From contig JAKAAM010000052.1 of the NCBI GenBank assembly GCA_021802325.1, positions 1-6,136 on the forward strand: 6,136 nt of DNA, in the 5' to 3' direction. A model generated the notes under the pieces. The model made no database searches. It had not been told where the DNA came from and worked only from the letters and a program-made list of their open reading frames with translations. Positions 1 to 5,452 of the stretch are shown piece after piece. The stretch's first letter is position 1, and every line of letters begins with the position of its first letter. The DNA comes from Nitrospirota bacterium. Lineage in GTDB: Bacteria > Nitrospirota_A > Leptospirillia > Leptospirillales > Leptospirillaceae. Position numbers and translations under genes: made by a program.

Positions 1-116
1 TCAAAATCACTCCACCCACCACGAAGAGTTTGGATAGGATATCTACCCTTGGTCCAATATTCCTGAAGAATCCATTCTGCTTCGACAAGAAGCTCTGTCG
101 TCATCATTTCAGACAT
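1..116 (-). CDS. Partial cargo gene, N-terminus of a possible PDDEXK-type nuclease
   Basis: A minus-strand frame starts at an ATG at 114-116 and stays open to the window edge, giving 38 residues that begin MSEMMTTELL. The start has a strong ribosome-binding site, AGGGGGAG at 121-128, four bases upstream. The visible part has a helix with acidic residues (E8, E12, E14), an aromatic segment (W15, Y20, W21), and then a GGWSD motif at residues 33-37. An acidic helix followed by a Gly-rich turn and an Asp is how several PDDEXK-fold nucleases and resolvase-like proteins begin, but the catalytic D/E-x-K part is outside the window, so the function is an inference. It lies downstream of the integrase on the same strand, about 100 bp away, so it is probably cargo of the integrated element. 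That a gene is present is fairly sure; the family is uncertain. Confidence 0.55.
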   Translation of the reverse strand, partial: MSEMMTTELLVEAEWILQEYWTKGRYPIQTLRGGWSDF

Positions 117-135
117 GGTGCTCCCCCTGCGATCT

Positions 136-157
136 CAAATTTTAATGAGAAAATTTG
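136..157. repeat. Perfect 8-bp inverted repeat upstream of the cargo gene
   Basis: The arms are CAAATTTT (136-143) and AAAATTTG (150-157), with a 6-nt spacer. The repeat lies 20-41 bp upstream of the minus-strand cargo gene start, in a 98-bp A+T-rich gap after the integrase stop. No U-tract follows it on the minus strand, so an operator or promoter-linked site is more likely than a terminator. No protein can be named for it. Confidence 0.4.
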
Positions 158-214
158 TCTCAATTTGACTTGCTGCAACCATTTTTCATTCTCACTAGAC
201 AAAAATAAGGTCTG

Positions 215-1246
215 TCACTTTAACATCTCCGCCAGATCCTCCGCTTTCAGGTGAGTATACCTTTTTAGCATCTGCAACGTCTTGTGTCCCGTAATGGCCG
301 CCACCTGCATGGGATTCAGTCCCTTCTCGAAGAAGCGCGAAGTCGCCTCGTGCCGGAGGTCGTGGAAGGTCAGGTCGACCAGGAAGGCCGGATCCGGCTT
401 TTCGTTCCTTTCTTCGCACTCTTTCTCGTAGGCTTTCCGGGCGCGGGCCACGGCTCGTCTCCACGCCACGGAAATGGCGTGCCCAGTCACTCCCCAGACT
501 TTTCCGTCGAGCCGGCGGGGAATCCGCTCAAGGATAGCGAGCGCTCCGGGAGAAAGAGGGACATTTCGGGTCGGCTTTCTTTGCGATTCGTATGGCATGA
601 AATATACTTTTTTTCTCAAGTCAACATGGTGCCATTCCATTCGGGCAATTTCCGATTCCCTCATAGCTGTCTCAATCGCAAACTGGGCGAGGTCGGACAG
701 GACCGGGGATCCGGAGGCGGCAAGGATCCGGTCGAGTTCGCCAGGGGCGAGGCGACGGTCCCGGGCGAGAGGGAGTTTCGGCTTCCGGATCTTCTGGACG
801 GGATTCTGCAGTCCTCCCATCCCCCATTCCCGGATCGCGGCATTGAAAACCCGCGAGATCAGATTCAATTCGTGGATAACGGTCTGAGGCCCCACGCCCG
901 TTGCTTCCCGGCGCGTCCTCCATTCGGCGAGATCCTTTCCCTTGATTTGGGAAAGGAAGCGCAGGGCGAGCGGGTCCCGCTTCCAGATGTTCAGAAGGGA
1001 TCGATACTGCTCTCGAGAGTCAGAGAGATTCCTCTCCCGGTCGAATCGATCCAGGGCTTGTCCAAGGGTCGTCGATTCAGACTCGGATCGGGACTCGAAC
1101 ACGCCCCGGTCCATCTCTGCTTCGACTTCACGCGCCCAAGCCTCGGCCTCGATCTTTGTATTGAGGGTCTTGCTCTGTGTCGGGTACCCCCGCCGCCGGA
1201 CCCGCGCTTCCCATTGGTAGTCACCTCGTTTCCGGATCGTCGCCAT
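215..1246 (-). CDS. Tyrosine recombinase / phage-type integrase
   Basis: This 343-residue protein is a site-specific tyrosine recombinase that would integrate and excise the element at the neighbouring tRNA-Arg gene. Residues 1-50 are a basic arm-binding region starting MATIRKRGDYQW, residues about 60-150 form the SAM-like core-binding domain, and residues 165-343 form the catalytic domain. All expected catalytic residues are visible: R196 in TAMRESE, K224, H295 and R298 in HDLRHE, H321 in TGHKT, and the nucleophile Y330 in KRYTHL. The length is typical and no frame break is seen, so the enzyme is probably active. The start at 1246 was chosen because AAAGGGGGGAG lies just upstream. A longer open frame reaches 1390, but its extra residues (WFDSSRAHQ) are only a translation of the tRNA. 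The gene reads away from the tRNA into the element. Confidence 0.96.
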   Translation of the reverse strand: MATIRKRGDYQWEARVRRRGYPTQSKTLNTKIEAEAWAREVEAEMDRGVFESRSESESTTLGQALDRFDRERNLSDSREQYRSLLNIWKRDPLALRFLSQIKGKDLAEWRTRREATGVGPQTVIHELNLISRVFNAAIREWGMGGLQNPVQKIRKPKLPLARDRRLAPGELDRILAASGSPVLSDLAQFAIETAMRESEIARMEWHHVDLRKKVYFMPYESQRKPTRNVPLSPGALAILERIPRRLDGKVWGVTGHAISVAWRRAVARARKAYEKECEERNEKPDPAFLVDLTFHDLRHEATSRFFEKGLNPMQVAAITGHKTLQMLKRYTHLKAEDLAEMLK

Positions 1247-1260
1247 GCTCCCCCCTTTGC

Positions 1261-1287
1261 TCAGGAATCGAAAAATCCATTCCTTGA
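1261..1287. repeat. Imperfect inverted repeat upstream of integrase start
   Basis: TCAGGAAT (1261-1268) and ATTCCTTGA (1279-1287) are complementary apart from a one-base bulge. The repeat is 15-41 bp upstream of the integrase ATG. It could form a hairpin in the leader or be a control site for integrase expression. It does not cover the ribosome-binding site. The evidence is structural only. Confidence 0.25.
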
Positions 1288-1290
1288 TAG

Positions 1291-1310
1291 TGGAGCAAAT
1301 TTGGAGCAAA
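1291..1310. repeat. Tandem direct repeat TGGAGCAAA x2 between tRNA and integrase
   Basis: TGGAGCAAA occurs at 1291-1299 and again at 1302-1310, an 11-nt period and thus about one helical turn. The pair lies between the tRNA-Arg 3' end and the integrase start, where arm-type binding sites for the integrase or an excisionase would be expected. Short direct repeats on one face of the helix fit that role, but binding is an inference. Confidence 0.35.
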
Positions 1311-1355
1311 AATGCAATTCTGAGGGAGGGGATTTTTTGAGATTGGCTCTGGTAT

Positions 1356-1432
1356 TGGTGCGCCCGGCTGGAATCGAACCAGCGACCCACAGCTTAGAAG
1401 GCTGTTGCTCTATCCGACTGAGCTACGAGCGC
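1356..1432 (-). tRNA. tRNA-Arg (anticodon UCU), probable integration target
   Basis: The 77-nt minus-strand gene folds into a full cloverleaf. The acceptor stem GCGCTCG/CGGGCGC has one G-U pair. The D-arm is GCTC/GAGC, the anticodon stem ACAGC/GCTGT encloses loop CTTCTAA with anticodon TCT at 1396-1398, and the T-arm is GCTGG/CCAGC with loop TTCGATT. The discriminator is A, and CCA is encoded at 1356-1358. UCU reads AGA and AGG codons. The gene is intact although the integrase lies directly downstream of its 3' end. This fits an element whose attachment core includes the tRNA 3' part and restores it on insertion. The second copy of the core is not inside the window. Confidence 0.97.
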
Positions 1433-1520
1433 GTGAGATAAAAAAGAGAAAAGGGACGAGAGAGAGATCCGGATGGGATATCTCCATTCGCCCCCTTATT
1501 GAGGAAAGCTTGTCCGAAAA

Positions 1521-1733
1521 TCAGTGGCACATGACAAAGCTGAATGCATGGCGAACGGGATGAACCATGTCATGGACCATGGGGAGCGGGGCAAAAAGGA
1601 GCAGATAAAGTGTCGCAGGGATCCATACAAAGGCTCCCACGACGAGTGCCAGCTCTTTCCATTTCGTGCCCTTGGCCAGAACGTCCGTTCCGGTGGCAAC
1701 CTCTTCTGACTTCATCAGATCCACTCGATGCAT
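1521..1733 (-). CDS. cbtB: CbtB-family small membrane protein (cobalt transporter subunit)
   Basis: The protein has 70 residues, with one membrane segment at about residues 28-49 (LALVVGAFVWIPATLYLLLF). It ends in a metal-ligand-like motif with H54, H58, R61-H62 and a terminal C69-H70. One helix followed by HxxxHxxRH and a C-terminal Cys-His is the pattern of CbtB (usually about 60-70 residues), a predicted cobalt-transport subunit that normally works with the five-helix CbtA. The start at 1733 is set by AGGGGAG seven bases upstream; an earlier in-frame ATG at 1766 has no such site. It follows the glutaredoxin gene by 65 bp on the same strand, probably in one transcript. No cbtA lies next to it, as the next feature downstream is the tRNA-Arg. 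The family is likely; the metal and partner are unknown. Confidence 0.75.
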   Translation of the reverse strand: MHRVDLMKSEEVATGTDVLAKGTKWKELALVVGAFVWIPATLYLLLFAPLPMVHDMVHPVRHAFSFVMCH

Positions 1734-1798
1734 CGCTAATCTCCCCTTCCTCTGCCTTATCAACATTCAGCCACTGTCTGCACCAACCATTTGGCCGG

Positions 1799-2155
1799 TC
1801 AGGAGCTCTTGTTCGTTCCCCACGATCCCATCTCGACCGGTTCGCCGTCTTGGCAGCCTCTGTCGAGAGGCGTTGAATCCTTTGACTCAATCGGTACAAC
1901 ATGACCTCTCGAAATCAAATAGTTTTCCACTTCTTCCCCACTCACATCCGCAAGCATCACTCCATCGATTTCGACGCAGGGAGACAGGCGTTGGCCCGAC
2001 TTCCGCACCATTTCACTGTAGGCTTCGGGATCACCGATGATGTTGATGTCATTGTAGGGGAGAGAGTATTTGGTGAAGACCGCACGAACTCCTCGGCTCC
2101 ATCCGCAGCTTGGCTTAAGATACGCCTTGATCGTGATATTTTTATTGTTTTCCAT
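1799..2155 (-). CDS. Glutaredoxin-family protein with CGWS site and C-terminal tail
   Basis: Residues 8-83 form a thioredoxin-fold glutaredoxin domain. The active-site motif is C17-G-W-S20, a monothiol-type site since the second position is Ser. The cis-proline is P59 in LSPCVEI, and the glutathione-binding turn is near DVSGEE (70-75). CxxS glutaredoxins usually bind glutathione and often carry or deliver Fe-S clusters; here CGWS replaces the common CGFS. A further Cys, C60, sits directly after the cis-Pro, and another, C101, lies in the tail. Residues 84-118 form a polar tail ending GTNKSS that is not part of the normal fold. The start is firm, with GGAGGA five bases before the ATG. The gene lies 92 bp after the dioxygenase and 65 bp before the CbtB gene, all on one strand, and may have its own promoter. 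A role in redox or cluster handling is an inference. Confidence 0.88.
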   Translation of the reverse strand: MENNKNITIKAYLKPSCGWSRGVRAVFTKYSLPYNDINIIGDPEAYSEMVRKSGQRLSPCVEIDGVMLADVSGEEVENYLISRGHVVPIESKDSTPLDRGCQDGEPVEMGSWGTNKSS

Positions 2156-2215
2156 GTCGTCCTCCGGGAAAAACCGCGTCTAACAGATAATGCAAAAGGC
2201 TTGAGACAGAATGCT

Positions 2216-2245
2216 ATTGTATACGAAGAGAGCCAGTGGCTTCAA
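2216..2245 (-). promoter_or_regulatory. Possible sigma70-type promoter for the glutaredoxin gene
   Basis: On the minus strand, TTGAAG (2240-2245) and TACAAT (2216-2221) are separated by 18 nt; TATACA at a 16-nt spacing is an overlapping alternative. The site lies just after the dioxygenase stop and about 60 bp upstream of the glutaredoxin ATG. It would let glutaredoxin and CbtB be expressed apart from the upstream genes. This is a pattern match only. Confidence 0.4.
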
Positions 2246-2247
2246 GG

Positions 2248-3039
2248 TCAGGGGGACGCTGGGGGTTCCGGGTTCCAAAAGGCCACCGAGCGAAGCGACA
2301 AGGACCCGTATCGGAACATATCCACGGGAAAGGATACTCGAAATCCCTCACCGGCAGCTCCCATTGCCGCGAATAGAGGGGCTAAATGTTCGATGGTCGG
2401 ATGAGAGAGGGAGGCGTTTGGAGCGTCCTTCCTGAAGTTGAGAAGGGAGGGTATGTCGGAGGACTCAAGCTTTCGGACGACCCACTGGTCAAACTCCTGA
2501 GCCCAGGGTGTCACCGCGTGATTCTCTCCGGCCATAAGGGCTCCCAGGTTGTGGGTAAGTCCCCCGCTGCCCATGACAAGAATGCCCTCGTCCCGCAGGG
2601 GGGCTAGTGCCTGACCGAGGGAGTGAAGACGCCCGGGCTCTGTTCCCGGGAGCGAGAGGCCAAGAACAGGAATGTCTGCCTGTGGAAGAAGTCCGATCAG
2701 TGGCACCCACATTCCATGATCGAGGCCGCGAGATGGTGCGGGAGTAACTGGCCCGATCCCCGGAAGCTTTTGCAAAACACGGAGAAGATCCGCCCCGGGT
2801 GGGGCAGGATAGTGAATGCGATAGAGTCTTTCGGGGAAGCCCCAAAAATCATAAATCAGAGGAGAGGGGATAAGGGGCCCTGCAAAAAGCCCTCTTTCGA
2901 CCCAATGGGCAGAGAGGATGATGATGCCTCGGATATCCCCAAGTTTCTCCCCGAAACTCCTCAGAGATTTCATCCAGTCTTCGTCTTCGAGTGAGAGGGG
3001 AGCTCCGTGGGAGATAAAAAGGGCTTGCAGTCTGTTCAT
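2248..3039 (-). CDS. DODA/LigB-type class III extradiol ring-cleavage dioxygenase
   Basis: This 263-residue protein matches the DODA-type (YgiD-like) branch of LigB-family extradiol dioxygenases, which use a non-haem metal to open catechol-type rings such as DOPA. Family landmarks are in order: SHGAPL with H11, SAHW with H45, GLDHGMWVPL with H108, GSGGLTHNL with H163, and SHPTIEHLAPL with H213 and H218. By analogy with YgiD, H11, H45 and H213 would hold the metal and H163 would be the catalytic His. The length is normal and all motifs are kept, so it should be active. The natural substrate is unknown, and many bacterial members are annotated only by fold. The ATG overlaps the stop of the upstream SDR gene as ATGA (3036-3039). 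The ribosome-binding site is weak, so translation is probably coupled. Confidence 0.9.
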   Translation of the reverse strand: MNRLQALFISHGAPLSLEDEDWMKSLRSFGEKLGDIRGIIILSAHWVERGLFAGPLIPSPLIYDFWGFPERLYRIHYPAPPGADLLRVLQKLPGIGPVTPAPSRGLDHGMWVPLIGLLPQADIPVLGLSLPGTEPGRLHSLGQALAPLRDEGILVMGSGGLTHNLGALMAGENHAVTPWAQEFDQWVVRKLESSDIPSLLNFRKDAPNASLSHPTIEHLAPLFAAMGAAGEGFRVSFPVDMFRYGSLSLRSVAFWNPEPPASP

Positions 3040-3938
3040 AGGCCGGAATTCCCTTCAAGCCAGGCTTCAAGGGCGAGAAGGGTCATTCCAAAATCCGCCA
3101 CACAGGCATTTTTTTCGGGAACATTGTCAGAGAGGGCCATCCTGAGAACGTCCGGAGTCAGAAATGGGCGGGGAAGAAGCAGCTTCTGCACCACGGCCGA
3201 GGCCATCATGATGGCGACAGGTGCTCCCAGAATGGGTGTCTTGAGATGGCGAGAGGTTTTTATGGCCTCCATCATCTGTCGGTAGGTGTAGATACGGGGT
3301 CCTCCGGCTTCATAGATCTTGCCCAGGGTTTCCTCTCGCTCGGAAATCATGACGCACAGTCTTGCGAGATCTCCTGCGAAAATCGGCTGGACTCGAGCCG
3401 TTCCGGGTCCGATCATGGGGAGGACGTGGACGAGTCGGGCGATGTCCAGAAATTGATTGATTGAGCGGTCCCCCTTTCCGAAGACCAGGGAGGGGCGCAC
3501 GATGGTATAGGGGAGGTGGCTCTTACGGAGGGCTTCCTCTCCTCGGGCCTTTGTCCGATGATAGGCGCTGGGCGCGTTGGGGGCGGTTCCCACAGCACTC
3601 ACATGGACAATCCTTCTCAGAGATAGCTGATCCACCGCCGACAAGGTATTGACGACGCCCTGATGATGAACCATCTCGTAGGACTGTTCCCGGGTTTCTG
3701 CAAGAATTCCTGGGAGATACCAGACGACATTGGCGTGAGATAGTCCTTCTTTTAACCCCATTCCAGAGACTGCATCTGCCGGGTAGAACTCCGTCTCCGG
3801 AGGGAGAGAGTCGGGATGCTTTCTTGCAAGGAGGCGAACACGACCCTGTCCCGTCGTTCTGAGGGCATCGGCCAGATAACGTCCAACAAACCCCGTGCCC
3901 CCAATAATTGCATGAATTTTCTGCGTGGCGTCACTCAT
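3036..3938 (-). CDS. NDUFA9-like atypical SDR, NAD(P)-binding epimerase family protein
   Basis: This 300-residue protein has a Rossmann fold of the extended/atypical short-chain dehydrogenase type. The nucleotide-binding motif GGTGFVG is at residues 13-19, HVSAVG at 112-117, the YxxxK pair is Y126 and K130 in YHRTK, and VRPSLVFG is at 147-154. The C-terminal part (about 185-300) resembles the complex I NDUFA9 subgroup, with AGGPRIYTYRQMM near 211-223 and no clear substrate pocket motif. Members act as NAD(P)-dependent reductases or epimerases on lipid or quinone-related substrates, or as assembly factors; none can be chosen here. The start at 3938 was selected because AAGGAG lies six bases upstream; an in-frame ATG at 3995 lacks such a site. 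It follows the desulfurase-like gene by 83 bp and overlaps the dioxygenase by four bases. Confidence 0.9.
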   Translation of the reverse strand: MSDATQKIHAIIGGTGFVGRYLADALRTTGQGRVRLLARKHPDSLPPETEFYPADAVSGMGLKEGLSHANVVWYLPGILAETREQSYEMVHHQGVVNTLSAVDQLSLRRIVHVSAVGTAPNAPSAYHRTKARGEEALRKSHLPYTIVRPSLVFGKGDRSINQFLDIARLVHVLPMIGPGTARVQPIFAGDLARLCVMISEREETLGKIYEAGGPRIYTYRQMMEAIKTSRHLKTPILGAPVAIMMASAVVQKLLLPRPFLTPDVLRMALSDNVPEKNACVADFGMTLLALEAWLEGNSGL

Positions 3939-4021
3939 GATTGACTCCTTCTTCCAATGCCATTGACCTGATCTCCCCTTATTAACGGTTTGCAAGGCGT
4001 CAAAGGAAGCGCTGAGGACCT

Positions 4022-5179
4022 CTAGGCCGTGGCTCCGGTTACATTGATCCGAGAGAGGATTCCTCGAGATTTATTCAATGCGGACTGAAAAAGGCCGAGG
4101 TCTGACTCCTGGTTCCACCATCCGAGCGATAGCACGATAGACCCTTGTGCCTGACGTGCAGGGTAGCCGAGGGCAGTCAAAACATGGGAAACAGTTAATG
4201 ATTGGGCGGAACAGCTGGCTCCGGTTCCCACTTCCACCCCTTCCCGGTCAAGTAATGAGAGGAGGGCCTGGCCGTCAACTTCAGGGACAAGGAGGTTGAG
4301 AATTCCAGGGCGTCTTGGGGCATGAAGGGCCGCAATCTTCACCTCCGGATAGTCCTTCTGGACGGCTGAAAGAAAAAGATGATCCAGGTGTTCAAGCCGC
4401 TGGCGATCTGTCGGGAGGGATTCTTTTTCCTGCCGGAGAGCTTGGGCAAATCCTGCAGCAAGGAAGACCGGTTGGCTCCCTGCCCTACGTCCGTCTTCCT
4501 GGGCCCCTCCCAGAAGCCAGGGATTGATCCGGACACCCCGGCGAAGAAGAAGCGCCGCGATTCCTGCTGGACCCCCGGCAACGGCGGAGGAGAGGGACAT
4601 CAGGTCGGGTCCATCACTGCTCAAGGAGAGCGGCTCCCATCCCTGGGCCGCCGAGGAGTCACTGTGGAGAATTCCGCCTCTATCCCTTACGATTCCGGCG
4701 ACCTCCTCTAGGGGCTGGACGAGTCCGGTCTCCGGGTTCACTCGTTGCAAGGAGACCAATGTTCTTTCTCCCGGCCATTTTCTTTTGAGAGCCTCGGTGT
4801 CGACTGTGCCTTGGGGGGTCAGTGTGAGAAGCTGTATTCGGCCGCCTGTCTCGCGGGAAAGGGCTTCTGCGCTTCGGAGAACAGAGCTGTGTTCAAGAGG
4901 GGAGACCAAAATATGATCCGGTGAAGTGTTTCCGGAAAACCGCGCTCCCCGTATGGCCCATGCATTGGCTTCTGTTACGGAGGAGACAAAGATCACTTCT
5001 TCCGGTCGGCAATGGGCATACCGTGCGACTTCATCCCGATATCCCTCGAGGCGTGCAGCCTTTTTAAGCCCCCTTCGGGTTCGAGCGGTGGGAACAACGG
5101 TATCCTCGAGCTCTTTATCCATGGCTTCCCGGACCCCCGGTCGGAAATACGGCATTGTGTCGACATGAAGATGGATCAT
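4022..5179 (-). CDS. Cysteine desulfurase-like (NifS/IscS) protein lacking the PLP lysine
   Basis: This 385-residue protein is colinear with NifS/IscS class V aminotransferases. Recognisable parts are SSVTEAN (66-72, phosphate loop), EHSSVL with H97, VNPETG with N148, HSD with D174, RRAGS (231-235), and the thiolate loop GTGASCSAQS with C323. Two core features are lost. The segment DLMSLSSAVAGGPAG (192-206) aligns without gaps to the family's DLMS-x-S-x-HK-x-x-GPKG, so the His-Lys pair that binds PLP is A199-V200; and the Gln three residues after the Asp is A177. There is no Lys between 134 and 252. The Arg normally preceding the late SLG motif is also absent (IVLSLG). The frame is intact, so this is a diverged paralog, not a sequencing break. 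It may be a scaffold, sulfur carrier or regulator rather than a desulfurase. The start at 5179 follows AAGGA; the first 23 residues of the longer frame are excluded. Confidence 0.88.
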   Translation of the reverse strand: MIHLHVDTMPYFRPGVREAMDKELEDTVVPTARTRRGLKKAARLEGYRDEVARYAHCRPEEVIFVSSVTEANAWAIRGARFSGNTSPDHILVSPLEHSSVLRSAEALSRETGGRIQLLTLTPQGTVDTEALKRKWPGERTLVSLQRVNPETGLVQPLEEVAGIVRDRGGILHSDSSAAQGWEPLSLSSDGPDLMSLSSAVAGGPAGIAALLLRRGVRINPWLLGGAQEDGRRAGSQPVFLAAGFAQALRQEKESLPTDRQRLEHLDHLFLSAVQKDYPEVKIAALHAPRRPGILNLLVPEVDGQALLSLLDREGVEVGTGASCSAQSLTVSHVLTALGYPARQAQGSIVLSLGWWNQESDLGLFQSALNKSRGILSRINVTGATA

Positions 5180-5452
5180 CGTACGTTCCTTAATGTTGTT
5201 GAGTTTTTTCGTCCTCTTCCTCGAGAGGATTGCCGAACCTGTTCGCAAAATTCTTAAAAATGCCGAATTCCGCCTGTTTTTTCTCTTCCAGGTTCCTGTC
5301 GGCTATCATTCTATGATAGCATGATGAAGATCAGTCGGCTCCCATTGAAAGAGAAGATGTTCCTATTTTGGTTGTCCGGCTTGGTTAGTGTCGTCTCCGA
5401 TCCTTCCCATTAAAATATATCCAAGACGAACCACACGGGGGAATCCCTGCCA
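5180..5452. other. Divergent intergenic region with several small palindromes
   Basis: This 273-bp gap separates the minus-strand desulfurase-like gene from the plus-strand CoA-binding gene and must hold both promoters. It contains TCCTC-GA-GAGGA (5218-5229), CGAAC-CT-GTTCG (5234-5245), two copies of TGCCGAA exactly 30 bp apart (5231 and 5261), and the perfect palindrome at 5302-5320. A TAAAAT box at 5411-5416 could be a -10 for the plus-strand gene, but no good -35 is seen. No clear promoter was found for the minus strand. Confidence 0.45.
5302..5320. promoter_or_regulatory. Perfect 19-nt palindrome, candidate operator
   Basis: GCTATCAT (5302-5309) and ATGATAGC (5313-5320) are perfect inverted arms around TCT. 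The site is nearly central between the two divergent starts, 122 bp from one and 132 bp from the other. No U-tract follows on either strand, so it is not a terminator. A dimeric regulator acting on one or both genes is plausible but unidentified. TATGAT in the right arm could also serve as a -10 box. Confidence 0.45.

Noticed and set aside
1247..1390. N-terminal extension of the integrase frame into the tRNA
   Set aside because: The added residues include the tRNA-derived string WFDSSRAHQ, and the ATG at 1246 has a strong ribosome-binding site.
284..1441. Long plus-strand open frame of 385 codons opposite the integrase and tRNA
   Set aside because: It is antisense to a protein with all catalytic residues of a tyrosine recombinase, has no ribosome-binding site or recognisable motif, and its end is a translation of the tRNA-Arg complement.
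1734..1798. Cobalamin riboswitch upstream of the CbtB gene
   Set aside because: The gap to the glutaredoxin stop is only 65 bp, too short for the riboswitch fold, and no B12-box-like sequence is seen.
3939..4021. Promoter between the desulfurase-like and SDR genes (TTGACG with TTAATA)
   Set aside because: The boxes are only about 12-13 bases apart, too close for a sigma70 promoter; read-through from the upstream gene is simpler.
4571..4606. Frameshift or sequence error as the cause of the missing PLP lysine
   Set aside because: Flanking motifs (DLMS before, GP-x-GI-x-AL after) stay in frame and in register with the family, so the change is substitution, not a shift.
5234..5245. CGAAC-CT-GTTCG as a LexA (SOS) box
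   Set aside because: The Gram-positive type box needs four bases between GAAC and GTTC; only two are present, and the downstream genes have no SOS link.
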